A DNA stretch of 64,000 nucleotides from positions 17,403,479 through 17,467,478 of the forward strand of contig OX637336.1 of the NCBI GenBank assembly GCA_951799405.1, in the 5' to 3' direction. A program made the position numbers and the translations under genes. Below, one piece after another: positions 1-10,609 of this stretch. Positions within the stretch are counted from its first letter, which is position 1. Every line of letters starts with the position of its first letter. The notes under the pieces were generated by a model that worked only from the letters and a program-made list of their open reading frames with translations, had not been told where the DNA came from and ran no database searches. This DNA comes from Agapetus fuscipes. Lineage: Eukaryota > Arthropoda > Insecta > Trichoptera > Glossosomatidae.

Positions 1-90
1 AACAAGTGTCATAGACCCTTAGAGTCTCTCGAATCTAGGGAGTCTCCCGCATAGGCTTTCTTAAAAAAAATATATATATATATCGAGGAG
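1..90 (+). repeat. 3' tail of a SINE-A variant (partial)
   Basis: The stretch beginning AACAAGTGTCATAGACCC and ending in an A-rich/TA-rich run recurs at 861-935. There it follows directly after the SINE-A body. This is therefore the tail of a second SINE copy cut by the window edge. Confidence 0.6.
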
Positions 91-439
91 AACGTGACAA
101 GAAGTAATTCCTCTTTAGGTATAAAACTCTACCAACTTGTAAATTTCAACATGAATATGATATAACTTTGCACGTCGTTATATTTGACGTTCATATTTTA
201 TTACAATAAATACATGACGTAACTTTTACAAGACGTAAATTGTGACGTACCCTTGTTAGTCAGAAACTTGTACATAAGTCCTTCACGTCAAACTGGCTTT
301 CGCATTTCAAACGTCTTTCTTGTAAGTTGACGCGCTTACAAAGTTATTCGTACTGTTACAAATTGTCATACAAATAATAATGTATCTTTAACATTATTCT
401 GTTCATGATTTATTGTTCCAAAATCATCTTTTTTCATTA
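91..439. other. AT-rich interval, nothing recognised
   Basis: I see no open frame of note, no repeat shared with the rest of the window and no tRNA-like box in this stretch. Confidence 0.5.
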
Positions 440-715
440 TCTAATCTAATTTAAACTAAATTGCAAAGATTTATAATACATTTAAAATTCTTACTAAATG
501 CATTCCCATAAGCAGACACGTAAAAGAGTGCGCTTACACATGTAGCTTGTGGACTAACACAACATAAAAACCCAATCTCAAATGAACATAAGCCATGCAA
601 CTATTACCGACCTTCCCTGAAACTGGGGTGACATTGGCAAAATGAACCATGTTTTACAGTACTATGTGTAATCAGCCTCATACCAACCTATAAGTTAAGA
701 AACATAGACAATAAA
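440..715 (-). repeat. GTR repeat copy (GATTA-tailed short repeat)
   Basis: Near full-length minus-strand copy. Read on the minus strand it runs from the TTGACTTATAGGTTGGTATG-like head near 715, through the CCCTGTTTCAGGG-like hairpin, to the GATTA-type tail near 440. The second hairpin (CACATGCGGCATGTG in the consensus) is degraded. Confidence 0.8.
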
Positions 716-770
716 TTACTTTTTTATACATGAAAAATAATCCGTATAAATACCAATACTAAATTTTTAA

Positions 771-935
771 AAGGTCCATCCAGCCTTACAGTAACTGGGT
801 CTTGCTTGACTATTGGCGCTTTGTAGCGACGACCAAGCTCCTACACCTCTGCGGCACTACAACAAGTGTCATAGACCCCTAGATTCTCTAGAATCTAAGA
901 ATTTAGGGAGTCTCCCGCACAGGATTTCTTTAAAA
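771..935 (+). repeat. SINE-A body with variant 3' tail
   Basis: Positions 771-835 match the body of the tRNA-derived SINE A (GGTCCATCCAGCCTTACAG through GACGACCAAGCTC). The tRNA-like head is missing. The sequence then continues into the AACAAGTGTCATAGACCC tail that is also seen at 1-90. The same body therefore occurs with more than one 3' end in this window. Confidence 0.65.
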
Positions 936-1254
936 AAAAATCAAAATTTTATTTTAATAACCTACCTTATGCAAAACTATGAAGAAATAACCAGAATTCT
1001 GCAGAGGCTTTAGCCACTCCTAGCCGAACAGCTTCATAGTTACAGCTACAGCATTGCCGTTTCCCTTGCGTGATATTGCATACAAAACGTATGCACACTG
1101 CAGTTACGAGCCTTACTTGAGACAATCTTAATAGAGAGTATTTGCATGGCGAAGTGACGTACGTGCCATTGCAACTTTATCAGGCGCTGTGACGTCATAA
1201 TAATGAAGATGAAGAAGAAGAGAATTTAATTTTGATTTGAATTGTCATTGTCAT

Positions 1255-1292
1255 TGTCCTGAGGATGCCTTTTTAGGCGAAAACGTTTGACA
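1255..1292 (+). ncRNA. Hammerhead-ribozyme-like motif, locus 1a
   Basis: CTGAGGA (fits the CUGANGA core) is followed by one unpaired T, a GCCT/AGGC stem II, GAA, a self-complementary AACGTT as helix III, T at the cleavage position, then GACA. GACA pairs with TGTC just before the core (helix I). The unpaired nucleotide between CUGANGA and stem II departs from the textbook core. Minimal hammerheads are known from Penelope-like retroelements. Cleavage activity is inferred from form only. Confidence 0.55.
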
Positions 1293-1557
1293 TATGCTGG
1301 AGTGAAGTTTTCCGGGATCTGTTGCCGTGGTCTGTGGGAGCTGGAGCTGGACAACAAACACACACTGTAGAAGCAAGATGGTAGACATATAAGCCCTCAT
1401 TGCATACACACTGACATCACAGTTCTCATCAAGATCTTCATCATCATCATACTTCACGCTGAAGAAGCCCATCGTAGAAATGGGCGAAACGTCCGGAAGC
1501 TCCAGCTCCCACAGACCACGGCAACAGATCCCGGAAAACTTCACTCCAGCATCATCA
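1291..1557. repeat. Inverted repeat flanking hammerhead-like locus 1
   Basis: About 60 bp at 1295-1350 (ATGCTGGAGTGAAGTTTTCC and onward) recurs as its reverse complement at 1494-1553. A hammerhead-like motif lies just before each arm. Duplicated and inverted pseudo-LTRs are a Penelope-like feature, but no Penelope RT or GIY-YIG ORF is present here. Confidence 0.6.
1453..1498 (+). ncRNA. Hammerhead-ribozyme-like motif, locus 1b
   Basis: CTGAAGA core, one unpaired A, stem II GCCCAT/ATGGGC, GAA, helix III ACGT, C at the cleavage position, then CGGAA. CGGAA pairs with TTCaCG upstream, with one bulged A. The architecture matches locus 1a although the helices differ in sequence. Confidence 0.55.
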
Positions 1558-1794
1558 GCCGTGTAAGCCTAAAACTCTTATTCACGTTTGACATAGTTAA
1601 AATAATAAAAGTGAATTTAAACAGTGTATTTATTTAATTAATTATACAATGGACTTTCACTGTGTTAACCACCAAACCCTGAAAAATATCATAATAATGA
1701 ACTTGCAGGTGTACCGACCTTCAGAAATCTCGCTCCGACATCAAAAGTCAGCCCATTCTTTATAATCTTCATTTTTCGCTCTCTACAGCGTTCC

Positions 1795-1990
1795 CTGATG
1801 AATAGGTTGGTATAAGACTGACCCCCCATGCTGTAAACTTGGTTCACTTTCTCCAATACCACCCCATTTCAGGGAATGATGGCAGGAGTTGTTAGGTTTA
1901 CGTTAATTTGAGGTTTTGTTTATTTTGTAAGTACACATACGGCATGTGTGAGCACGAACTTAGTAGGCGTGTATTAAATATAAGCTTTTA
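1795..1990 (+). repeat. GTR repeat copy, 3' end missing
   Basis: Plus-strand copy with the head, the degraded CAGGG hairpin region and CACATACGGCATGTG (second hairpin). It lacks a clear GATTA tail. Confidence 0.75.
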
Positions 1991-2164
1991 CTGTCAATAT
2001 GTGCGGACATTGTTGATACCTGTTTCTGGCCGTTCAAAAATGGTTGATAAAATTGGATTCTTTTATAGTCACTCATTGTCCATGCTTTACTTCCGAACAT
2101 CAATGTCGGTAACAATATGCTATTCGGTACCGCCTTTCTCAGATCCATTGTCGGCCGCTTGTTT

Positions 2165-2385
2165 CATGCAAGATATTTACGGCTCATATTGAATGCATGC
2201 ACACATGTAAGTTCACGCTTACACATGCTGCATGTGTACATGCAAAATGTTCCAAAAAATAAAAAAAACAAACCTTGCAACTCCTGCGGACTTTCCCTGA
2301 AACTGTGGGGGTATTTACAAACGTGATCTAGCGTTTTTACAGCATGGGGTGTCAGCCTCATACCTACTTATTAATCAAGGAATGC
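2165..2385 (-). repeat. GTR repeat copy
   Basis: Minus-strand copy. GCTTACACATGCTGCATGTG marks the second hairpin, and TCCCTGAAACTG marks the first. Confidence 0.75.
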
Positions 2386-2389
2386 AAGG

Positions 2390-2924
2390 AATAAAAGAAA
2401 GGAAAGACGAAGAATATTAAGAAGAGACCGGTGACTACTAGTTGTACAATCAAATTCAATTTCTTCTACCAGGAATAAAAATAACGGTCGATAAAAATGT
2501 TTTGAATTATTTTCATCATAAAATTTATACATAAAAAACTCGTATTGTTTAAAATTTTATCTGCTACGTTTTGAACCGCCCCCCATAATAATTTTAGGGC
2601 TTATTTTATTGTATACATTCAGGTTTTAAATTTTTATTTCTTGTTTTACCTACCGACATGGGTTTATCCATTTTTTATGTCAATTTTTAGTAAGACATGT
2701 GAAGACTCAAATTGTTGTAAAAAAAAAAGAAATAATAATGAATGCAATTTTTCAACCTATTTCTTACTGGCCTGAAACCGGTACATACTCTATCTATGAA
2801 TAATTCATCAATTTATTGTATAGGTTGTTAATCAATATACTCGTATTATAGTCAATTAAGTCTGTTAACTTTTTTTAACCGGCGCTTTTTTTATTTCAAA
2901 CACAAATTGTTAAGATATACGAGT
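2390..2924. other. AT-rich interval, nothing recognised
   Basis: Low-complexity A/T-rich DNA. I see no coding or repeat relationship to the rest of the window. Confidence 0.5.
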
Positions 2925-3400
2925 ATAAGAAGATTAAACGTTCTTATTGAGTGCGTGCCTACAAGCAGATACTTTAAAGTACGCGCTTACACATGCTGCA
3001 TGTCGCACTCTTAATAATAAAGAGCAATAACTCAAAAATTGGGAAAATCGAGATTTTGTAACAAAACGCTATAACAATGCGAAAAGAAGAGGTAGAATGC
3101 GACAGCCGTTCAATTTATACGAATATGACCGATATAAAACATCGGTCGCCTTTTTCATTCCATACGGGTTGTACAGGTTGTCTGAACTTCAAACGTGATT
3201 TCCCAGCATTCTTATTTTTTTAGTATTAAATATTAAGCGTGCGATGTGTACTTACAAATTAACCAAACCTCAAGTGAGCATACTCGTAAACGTAGCATCT
3301 TTTGCAGCGTTTTCCTGAAACAAGGGTGGCACTGGCAAAAGGAGATTAGCTTCATACCAACCTGTTTGAGGAACAAAAATTACTGAAATTCGCTCCTCAA
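2925..3400 (-). repeat. GTR copy split by a 240-bp MITE
   Basis: The halves 2925-3003 and 3244-3400 form one minus-strand GTR copy. It is broken exactly in the GCATGT arm of its second hairpin by the MITE at 3004-3243. Confidence 0.75.
3004..3243. mobile_element. CGCACG-type MITE, copy 1
   Basis: The terminal inverted repeats are CGCACTCTTAATAATAAAG at the left and ...TATTAAGCGTGCG at the right. It is flanked by a direct ATGT (3000-3003 and 3244-3247), so the target duplication is 4 bp. The interior shares the hairpin-rich segments around GCGACCGATGTTTTAT with the copies at 48187 and 50396. There is no ORF, so it must be non-autonomous. The superfamily is unclear. Confidence 0.75.
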
Positions 3401-3767
3401 ATTACCACAGTCGTGTCCACTCGGATATAGCGCTGAACAGGAAGTATAATCTTGCAAGATTCTTTATCTCGTCCTGTGACTATTTGTCAGGTTTGCGGTG
3501 TCTTCCACATTAGGGATCCGCTGAGTAATGCAAACCATGAATCCTCAATGACAAGTGAAAGGTGAAGGGTTCACCAATGGCGTAACTCAAAAAGTAGCAC
3601 TGAAGACGCACCTTTTCAAGTTAAAGAAGTCGTATTTTTAATGATTGGTGTATCAAAGCTGGACAATTAACGGACGGAAAACTTTGTTATTTTTTTACAT
3701 TAAAATAGTGAAAACACACACAGATAAACGATAATTTGTTTTCCTTTATTATATTCTTTGACTTATA
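3401..3767. other. Unassigned interval
   Basis: No ORF or recognised repeat. It ends next to a head-to-tail pair of GTR copies. Confidence 0.45.
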
Positions 3768-4190
3768 TGTTGGTATGAGACTGACCACCAATACTGTAAA
3801 AATTGGTTCACTTTGCAAATATCACCCCTGTTTCAGGGAGGGTCTATGTTCATTATTGAGGTTTGTATTTTGATTTTTTAGTGCACACGATGCATGAGTG
3901 AGCGTGAACTTACACTTTTCCGCTTGTTAGCATGCATTAAGCATGTTCCATGACTTATAGGTTGGTATGCGGCTGACCACCAATACTGTAAAAATTGGTT
4001 CACTTTGCAAATATCACCCCTGTTTCAGGGAAGGACGGCAAGAGTTGCGGGTGTATGTCCTGTCTATTTGAGATTTGGGTTTTTATGTTGTAGGTTCACA
4101 TGCGACATGAGCAAGCGCGAACTTGTACGTGTCTGCTTGTGAGAATGCATTTAATGTGAATCTCCAATTTAACTTATCTTTGCAACTTAG
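3768..4190 (+). repeat. Two GTR copies head-to-tail
   Basis: Copy one (3768-3948) lacks the tail. Copy two (3950-4190) has the head, both hairpins and the terminal TTTGCAACTTAGATTAGA. Both share the variant CACCAATACTGTAAAAATTGG and have CAAATATCACC where most copies read CCAATGTCACC. This points to local duplication rather than two independent insertions. Confidence 0.75.
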
Positions 4191-4950
4191 ATTAGAAGCA
4201 TGAATTTGCAATGAAAGTTGAAGGATTGGTGTATTGACTTTGTGAGGATTTATTTTAAATTAATAATGTAAAAATAAAACACAAAGTTTATACATCATGA
4301 ATTTGAAATGTTAACATTTCTTTGCAACTTAGATGTCTGCTGGAAAAAATCATCCAGAAACAAAAATAATACTTCTTTTTTTAAAACGCTATTTCCTCTT
4401 TTTTTATGATATCGGCATCTTGTTACTTCCTTGTCCTCTTCTCTGCCGTTCCTTACACGAATAACCCTTTGACCTCCGACTCGTGTTTCTGCACATCTAA
4501 CCCCTAAACAGCTGATCGGATATCCGGAAAATTGTCCGCTTTAACAATATCCGGGCCCGAATATCTACGGAGAGACTGTCGTTTTCGGGCACATGCAAAA
4601 ACCGATGATTCTGCACGTGTCATCGTAGTTTATACCTGACACGTGGAAGCTGAAAGGTCCTACCCATGTTACAAATAAGGAAGTCTTTCCAAAATACTTA
4701 AAATTGAGATTGTAAGAGATTATATTTTTTAAAGTAAATAAAGATAACTTTGCGTTGGGCTACTTTTTTTATACGCAAGGGCAATTTTAGACAACGCATT
4801 CTACCCGGATTATCCATGAATTACCAGGCAAACTGTGTGAAAGCTTTCACACATATCCATACACTCCTGACTTCCAACCCGATATCGGATAGAAAAAACT
4901 TTGAGAAACCGGGCTGAATGCGTGCAGTGTGGAATGACTGTCATTGTCAT
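4191..4950. other. Unassigned interval
   Basis: Unique-looking sequence with a moderately GC-rich patch near 4540-4670. The stretch at 4225-4300 (AATGTAAAAATAAAACACAA) resembles, in inverse, DNA beside the palindrome at 19.5 kb. No ORF. Confidence 0.4.
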
Positions 4951-5210
4951 CATCTAATCTAATCTAAGTTGCAAAGATAGGTAACATTGGGGATTCACAT
5001 TATATGCATTTTTACAAGCGAACACGTATAAGTTCGCGCTTGTACATGCCGCATGTGAACCTACAACATAAAAACCTAAATCTCAAATTAACATATACCC
5101 TGCAACTCTTGCCGACCTTCCCTGAGACAGGCGTGACATTGGCTAAGTAAACCATTTTCTGCAGCATGGGTGGTCAGCCACATACCAACCTATAAGTCAA
5201 GGAACATGCA
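4951..5210 (-). repeat. GTR repeat copy, full length
   Basis: Full minus-strand copy including the (TAATC)n tail at its 5' plus-strand edge, both hairpins and the TTGACTTATAGGTTGGTATG-type head at about 5205. Confidence 0.85.
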
Positions 5211-5274
5211 CAACAAATTCCATTTTTTAAATCACAAAAAATGATATGTATAAACTTAAAAACAAATACAGAAT

Positions 5275-5555
5275 ACAACATTCTAATTTTAAAACCCCTA
5301 CTCCTAGCCGCCAACATTACAGATCAACCGCCATTTCCTTCTGTCCTTGCATACTTCTTTCATTTCATCCAGAGTCATAACTTTTTCATACAAGTTCTCC
5401 TTTTATTAAGACTCTGTATATTCCATTCATTCGCAATTTCAGAAATTTGGTCCATCAATACCTTTTTCAGTCTTTCTCTACCACGACATCCATCTATTCT
5501 TGCAACATATACTTTCTTCGTCAGTCATTATCCAGGTGTATTTTTCTTGCTGACT
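5275..5555 (-). pseudogene. LINE 3'-end remnant (RTE-like family)
   Basis: On the minus strand this is a 5'-truncated end of the same LINE family seen intact enough to read at 44030-44395 (shared CCACTCCTAG-type ending, region around CATTCATTCGCAATTTC). Stop codons and frameshifts interrupt it. It ends about 50 bp before the splice acceptor of the exon at 5609. Confidence 0.55.
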
Positions 5556-5608
5556 TTGACAGCATTGTCTTCTTGTTATTGACTGATGGTATCTTCTCCT
5601 TGTTCCAG

Positions 5609-5775
5609 CTGGTCGTGAGCTGGATGGAGACTCCCGAGGATACCGCAGTGCTGAGGAGCAGGCTAGAGAGCTGACCAGGTCCATCAGGAGGGAGGTGGGC
5701 AAGCTGAGTGAGCACTGGAACGGTCTCATCGACAGGAGCGATCTGTGGAAGAGGAAGCTCGACGAAACGCTACAG
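5609..5775 (+). CDS. Internal exon of a spectrin-repeat protein (dystrophin-like candidate)
   Basis: A pyrimidine-rich tract ends in TTGTTCCAG just before 5609, and CAG|GTGAGT follows 5775, so this reads as a complete internal exon. Two bases complete a codon from the previous exon. The next 55 codons are open, charged and helical, and end in phase 0. The other two frames contain stops. The segment has the W..L...S..W...L spacing of a spectrin-repeat helix, around EHWNGLIDRSDLWKRKLDET. Dystrophin, a cytoskeletal linker at the sarcolemma, is the family that first comes to mind. Nesprin or plakin spectrin repeats are alternatives and cannot be excluded from 55 residues. GC content and codon use stand out from the AT-rich surroundings. 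No neighbouring exon was found in the window, so both flanking introns are long. Confidence 0.7.
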
Positions 5776-6110
5776 GTGAGTCTTAATTTCTCCTCTTTCT
5801 GCGATCCTGATGAAAGGAGCTACTTTTCTTGCAAGATTCAGATGACTCAGCACTATCCATGATCTCCTTTACCTGATCGTTCCATCCGCTACTGGTTCAG
5901 TGATCTGCCGCTGGATCTCTGATACATGAGCTGCTTCAAGGACCAATTTGTCGATATTGCAGTAGTTTGGCATCGTAGGTATATATTGTTCGCAGATAGT
6001 ACCTTGATGAAAAGCCACTAGATCTCTGATCTTGCTGTCAGTTCAATGTGCCGCTTCAAAGACCAATTTTTCGATCTTGCATTAGTTTAGGATCGTGGAT
6101 CGTCTTTTGA
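5776..6110. other. Intron start with a local degenerate duplication
   Basis: After the donor site, two related segments (about 5925-5985 and 6035-6095, each with TTCAA(G/A)GACCAATTT and a GCA.TAGTTT.G.ATCGT block) form a diverged tandem duplication about 125 bp apart. Function unknown. Confidence 0.4.
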
Positions 6111-6116
6111 CTTTGT

Positions 6117-6640
6117 ATTAAAGAAGTCTCGGAACAAGCAAATAAAGCTGCCGTTGTAGCTGGATGCTTGCGTACTACTGTATGGAGAAACGAACACATG
6201 CTGAAAGAAAGTAAAATGAAGATATACAAGACCTGCGTTAGACCGATAATGACATACGGTATCGAAACCAGAGCCGACACCACGAGAACGAAGAGTCTCC
6301 TACGAACCACAGAAATGAAAACTCTCCGCCCTATCGCAGGATTGACCATGCGAGACAGAATACGAAATTCCGAAATTCGGAGGATCTGTGATGTCGAGGA
6401 TGTCGTGCGATGGGGTAGAAACAGAAGACGTTACTGGAGAGATCACGTCGAAAGAATGGATCCGGTGAGAATGGTGAAAATAGCGGCAGACGAGATACCA
6501 TCAACCAGCAGACCCCCTGGACGACCACCAAAGAGGTGGAAGGACAGCTGGACATCCACGTTTCCAGGAGTGAACCCGAGAATAAACAGGACCTAGTCCT
6601 AAAACAAGCTGAAGAAGAAGAAGAAGATCAAAGACAAACC
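6117..6640 (+). pseudogene. 5'-truncated RTE-like LINE, RT C-terminal part
   Basis: An open frame up to a stop near 6596 encodes the C-terminal end of a non-LTR reverse transcriptase: K-Y-T-V-R-P-type motif (IYKTCVRPIMTYGIE), then basic LRPIAGLTMRDRIRNSEIRR, then a GRPPKRW motif. It ends in a (GAA)n-rich tail at 6611-6630, as RTE-type LINEs often do. The RT palm is absent, so it is a dead truncated insertion. It lies in the intron downstream of the spectrin-like exon. Confidence 0.75.
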
Positions 6641-6759
6641 CTCTAGTTTTTTGGTCACATTGTTCACAGATATAACTTTGAAAAGCTTGTGGTAAATGAA
6701 AACGTAAAAGATTTAAACTGAGAGGTAGATCTTTATCTCGATGGATCAGACAGAACTCA

Positions 6760-7090
6760 TTTTTTCTCCGTTCTCAGACAGGATTTCATTCTCTCTCCGT
6801 TCTTAGGTAGACTTAGTTCTCTCTCTCTGTTGTCAGATAGAACTCCATTCTCAGACAAAACTTTATTCTCTCTCTGTTCTCAGACAGAATTCCATTCTCT
6901 CTCCGTTCTCAAACAGACTATTCTCTCCCCGTTCTCAGATAGAACTCCATTGTCAGACAGAAATTCGTTCCTATCCGTTCTCAGATAGAATTACATTCTC
7001 AGACAGAACTTCATTCTCAGACAGAACTTCATTCTAAGACATAACATCATTCTCAGACAGAACTTTATTCTCTCAGAACTCCGTTGTTCT
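6760..7090. repeat. Minisatellite, unit about 18-30 bp
   Basis: Degenerate tandem array of TTCTCAGACAGAACTTCATT-like units with interspersed CTCTCTCCG stretches. Unit length is variable, which indicates an old, slipping array. Confidence 0.8.
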
Positions 7091-7820
7091 GATAATAACT
7101 CCAAGAATAAATCACTTCAAGTTTTTACTAAACAAGGAGAAACACGTTGTATTCCCACATTATTAGCACAAAATTTAAGGGTAAAAGATAATCTACCTCT
7201 GATAATTCGTAGATTAACTTCATATCTCTAGAATTAGTTCATTTTTAATGCCATCCTTTGTGTTACGTGTCCCTCTTTTATTCTTTTACGGCGGCCATCT
7301 TGCCTTTAAGGGGCCGTCTGTATTGCGGTTTATATTTTAACCATTAAACATTTTACTGTCGTGTCATCGCTTTAGAAATACAACGGCATTCTCTTAACAC
7401 GAAATTCTTAAAATTTAGAAACTCTGAAAAAACTAAATCATGGTATAAATCTGTTTATGTATTTTTTTTAAATAAGAGCTGAAGGTTTAAAACTTTTTAA
7501 ATATATTTCCTCTGTGAAGAATGAAAGAATGAAAATATTTTAAGTATAATATTATTATGTTGTAAGCCAAATGCTCATTCGAGTAACCAAGAACTTAAAT
7601 TATTTTAATATTTTATTCAAAGTAATTTGTCATTATTTGTCGACGTAAAGGAATAGATATTATTACATATTTCACCAGAATGATATTTTCTTAATTTTAT
7701 TTAGTGGGACAGCTTAAAAAACCATGCATCAATTATTTTAGATTTTTAATTATTTTATGAGATATTTTTTTAAATCAAAAAACAATAATGATTCCTTCTT
7801 GAGGATATAGTTTTTTATAT
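7091..7820. other. AT-rich interval, nothing recognised
   Basis: No ORF, tRNA-like box or shared repeat seen. Confidence 0.5.
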
Positions 7821-7823
7821 CCA

Positions 7824-8112
7824 GTCGATAGCTCAATTTATAGAGTGCTTGAATTCCATGCCGTGAACTCGGGTTCTAATCCCACCGAGGCGAAATAATT
7901 TCCCGTTTCGGTGTTTCTTTCAAACCCAAAATAAAATACCGGTAAGATTTTTTCAGCATTCAGAAGAAATGAGTACCAGCCCCCTCGAAAACTGGGAGAC
8001 CCCCACTTTAACTGAGGTAGTTGTGGTAAGGCGTTTCCCTTGCCTGTAAAAATTAATAGGTTCCATTTGCAACACACGACCCCTTGAGAGAGAACGCGGC
8101 AATAAGTTGCGT
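7824..8112 (+). repeat. SINE B (tRNA-derived)
   Basis: The head GTCGATAGCTCAATTTATAG resembles a tRNA A box, and GGGTTCTAATCCC resembles a B box 40-50 bp later. A conserved body follows (GAAATGAGTACCAGCCCCCT, GGTTCC, ACGACCCCTT). Pol III transcription is inferred from family type. Confidence 0.8.
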
Positions 8113-8473
8113 TTGTTTAAAACTTCATTCACTCTTTAAAATTTAATTCTATTTTACATTAATTTAACGCTTTGCACGAAATATATCACTGCAATTTCGT
8201 GTTAAAGGGTATTCTCTCTTACCTAGCGTTACGACACTTTTATAGTCCCTCTGCTAGATCGACGGAAAAATCTTCTTTATCTTTCTGGCCAGCAAACCCA
8301 TATAATGTTATATTATCTACCATGTAAAGTATCGTAGTAGCGGAAGAAAGAAGTGACCAACGAACAAAAATTTCAACTGTTATCAGGATGGCGCCTTAAC
8401 GGTTTCTACTCGATATAGAGTATTCTCTCAGGGGTGAAGAATTTGCTACATGTGCACTACAAAATATCTCGCA
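8113..8473. other. Unassigned interval
   Basis: No ORF or recognised repeat. Confidence 0.45.
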
Positions 8474-8592
8474 TGAACATAAACCTTACAACTCATGTTA
8501 ACCTTTCGTCATACGGTGTGGCGTTGGCAAAAGCGAACCAATTTTTACAGTAAAGGGGTCAGCCTCATGCAGACCTTTTAGTCAAGGAACAA
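8474..8592 (-). repeat. GTR repeat, head half only
   Basis: Minus-strand fragment covering the head and first hairpin region, diverged (CCTTTCGTCATACGG where the consensus has a perfect hairpin). Confidence 0.65.
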
Positions 8593-8665
8593 AAAAATGT
8601 ACGTAGAGAAGTGGATTAGACTAATAGAAAAACAGAATGTTAAAAAAAAAATCAAGATTTGTATA

Positions 8666-9145
8666 CCGGTCCGTAGTCCAGTGGTAACACTTCTGACTCG
8701 TGAATGGAAGGTTGTGGGTTCGAATCCCGGCGGAGCACAAAAAATATACCATTTACATGTTCAAATTTGCTCTTCGCTGGGTTGAAAAATTCATAAAACT
8801 TAACCAAAGACCGGTCATCACAAGGTCCATCCAGTCTTACAACAACTGGGTCTTGCTTGAGAATTGGCGCTTTGAAACGACGACGACCAAGCTCGTAAAA
8901 AGGTCGATAGCTCAATTGGTAGAATGTTTGCATTGCATGCCGAGAGCAGGGGTTCGATCCCAAGGTGTAGTTAGCATTCACAAGAAATGAGAACCAGCCC
9001 CTGCGGGAGCTTGAAAGCCCCATTTCAACTGAAAGTGGTTGGTGTGAGGCCTGTCCCCTTTCCCGTAAAAATAAATAGGTCCCGAATCGCCACATGCGAC
9101 CCTTCGAGGATAACGCAGGCAAGAAGTTACACTTAGACTTTTAAC
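8666..9145 (+). repeat. Composite dimeric SINE A+B
   Basis: SINE A (8666-8900) starts CCGGTCCGTAGTCCAGTGGT (A-box-like) with GGTTCGAATCCC (B box), and ends GACGACCAAGCTCGTAAAAA. SINE B (8905-9145) follows at once with its own GGTCGATAGCTCAATTGG head and GGTTCGATCCC B box. The same junction recurs near 21170 and 43265, so this is an established two-headed SINE rather than chance adjacency. Confidence 0.85.
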
Positions 9146-9159
9146 TAAGATAGATCACT

Positions 9160-9378
9160 ATAAACCGGTCCTTAGTCTAGTGGTAACGCTTCGGACTAGT
9201 AAATTGAAGGTTGTGCGTTCGAATCCCGGAATACCATTTATATTTTCAAATAAACTCTTCGCTTAGTTGAAAAATTCATATACCTTCACCAAAAACCGGT
9301 CACCAAAGGTCCATCCAGTCTTACAGCAACTGCTTGAGAATTGGCGCTATCTGTAGCAATGACCAAGCTCTTTTAAGG
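9160..9378 (+). repeat. SINE A, single copy
   Basis: tRNA-like head with CTTAGTCTAGTGGTAACGC and GTTCGAATCCC, and the usual body to AATGACCAAGCTC. A deletion has removed part of the GGAGCACAAAAA segment after the B box. It lies 15 bp after the composite SINE. Confidence 0.8.
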
Positions 9379-9379
9379 G

Positions 9380-9737
9380 TGATTCACACCAAAATAGCGC
9401 TCACTAAATAAATCATCCTAATATTATTATAAAATAAGTGCCTCTGCAATCAATGAATTGAGATAGTGCAGTTTATCCGTTTTATATCCTCGGATACAAG
9501 GATACGCCTGCATTCTGTCGGATAAAGTAATTTCTCTTGCAAATGACATATCTCGTTCTCTATCTGGTGAAAAGGTGCAGTGTGGCCCAAGATAATGTGG
9601 CCCACAAAATATTAATATTTCATTTTTACTTCTTTTACTTGTTTTCTTTGCCAATTTCATCGTTGTATCAGGGAAGGACAACAAGCAATGCATTCAGTTG
9701 ATTATGTTCATTCATTGTTCCTCGACCAATAAATTGG
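9380..9737. other. Unassigned interval
   Basis: No convincing ORF. The 9640-9730 segment (GCAATGCATTCAGTTGATTA) recurs near 15640, so it belongs to a compound repeat next to GTR copies. Confidence 0.45.
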
Positions 9738-9980
9738 CATGAGGCTTAGGTTGGTATGAGGCTGACCACCCATACTGTAAAAAATGGTTCACTTTGCCAA
9801 TGTTACCCCTGTTTCAGGGAAGGTCGGCAAAAGTTGTGGGGCTTATGTTCATTTGAGGTTTGGATTTTATTTGTAAGTACACATTCAGCATTTGTAAGCG
9901 CGAACTACACTTGTTGGTTTGTGGGCTTACATCTGAGAGCTTTAAATGAATATATCCTTGCAACTTAGATTAAAGATTAT
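9738..9980 (+). repeat. GTR repeat copy
   Basis: Full-length plus-strand copy ending CTTGCAACTTAGATTAAAGA. The second hairpin is degraded to ACATTCAGCATTTGT. Confidence 0.8.
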
Positions 9981-10004
9981 TATTATAGGCTTGCAATGGT
10001 ATGA

Positions 10005-10230
10005 GTGCATTCCTTGACTTATAGCCTATAGGTTGGTATAAGGCTGACCACGCATACTGTAAAAAAATGGGTCACTTTGCCACTGTCACTCCTGTTTCAG
10101 GGAAAGTCGGCAAATGTTGCAGGGCTTATGTTTTTTTTTTTTTTTTTAATAAATTTTATTTCAAAACAGTTTTGATACATTAAATGTTTTTATGTTTATT
10201 TGTGGTTGAGATTTTAATTTAGTAGTAAGT
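10005..10230 (+). repeat. GTR repeat copy with poly(T)-bearing insertion
   Basis: Head and first hairpin are present. At 10130 the repeat is interrupted by about 60 bp starting with a long T run, after which a short GTR-like stretch resumes. Confidence 0.65.
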
Positions 10231-10377
10231 TCCTTGATTTATAGGTTGGTTTGCGGTTGACCACCCATGCTGTAAACAATGGTTCACTTTGTCAATGTCA
10301 CCCCTGTTTCAGGGAAGGACGGCAAGAGTTGCAGGGTGTATGTCCATTTGAGATTTGGGTTTTTATGTTGTAGGTTT

Positions 10378-10378
<1 letters not shown>
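10231..10378 (+). repeat. GTR repeat, left half, split by the LINE
   Basis: Plus-strand head to TTTTTATGTTGTAGGTT. The missing right half (ATATGCGGCATATACAAGCG to the GATTA tail) is at 15383-15490, on the other side of the LINE. The LINE therefore landed at the base of the second hairpin. Confidence 0.85.
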
Positions 10379-10408
<30 letters not shown>

Positions 10409-10609
10409 TTTAGGAAGCAAACAGTCATAATACAATTATAATGTTGATAAAAATTAAATAAATGTAGACCTTGAGATCCATAGAAATATTACAGTTGTTA
10501 AAATTACAAGATAAAGACAATAAAACTAAAATTGAAATGAAAATAAAATAATATCATAAAAGAAAGGGGAAAAAGAACAAGTTATTAAAAACCGTTTTCG
10601 GATTGTTCC

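Noticed and set aside
1251..1544. 97-codon minus-strand protein
   Set aside because: It crosses an inverted repeat and both ribozyme-like motifs and has no recognisable domain.
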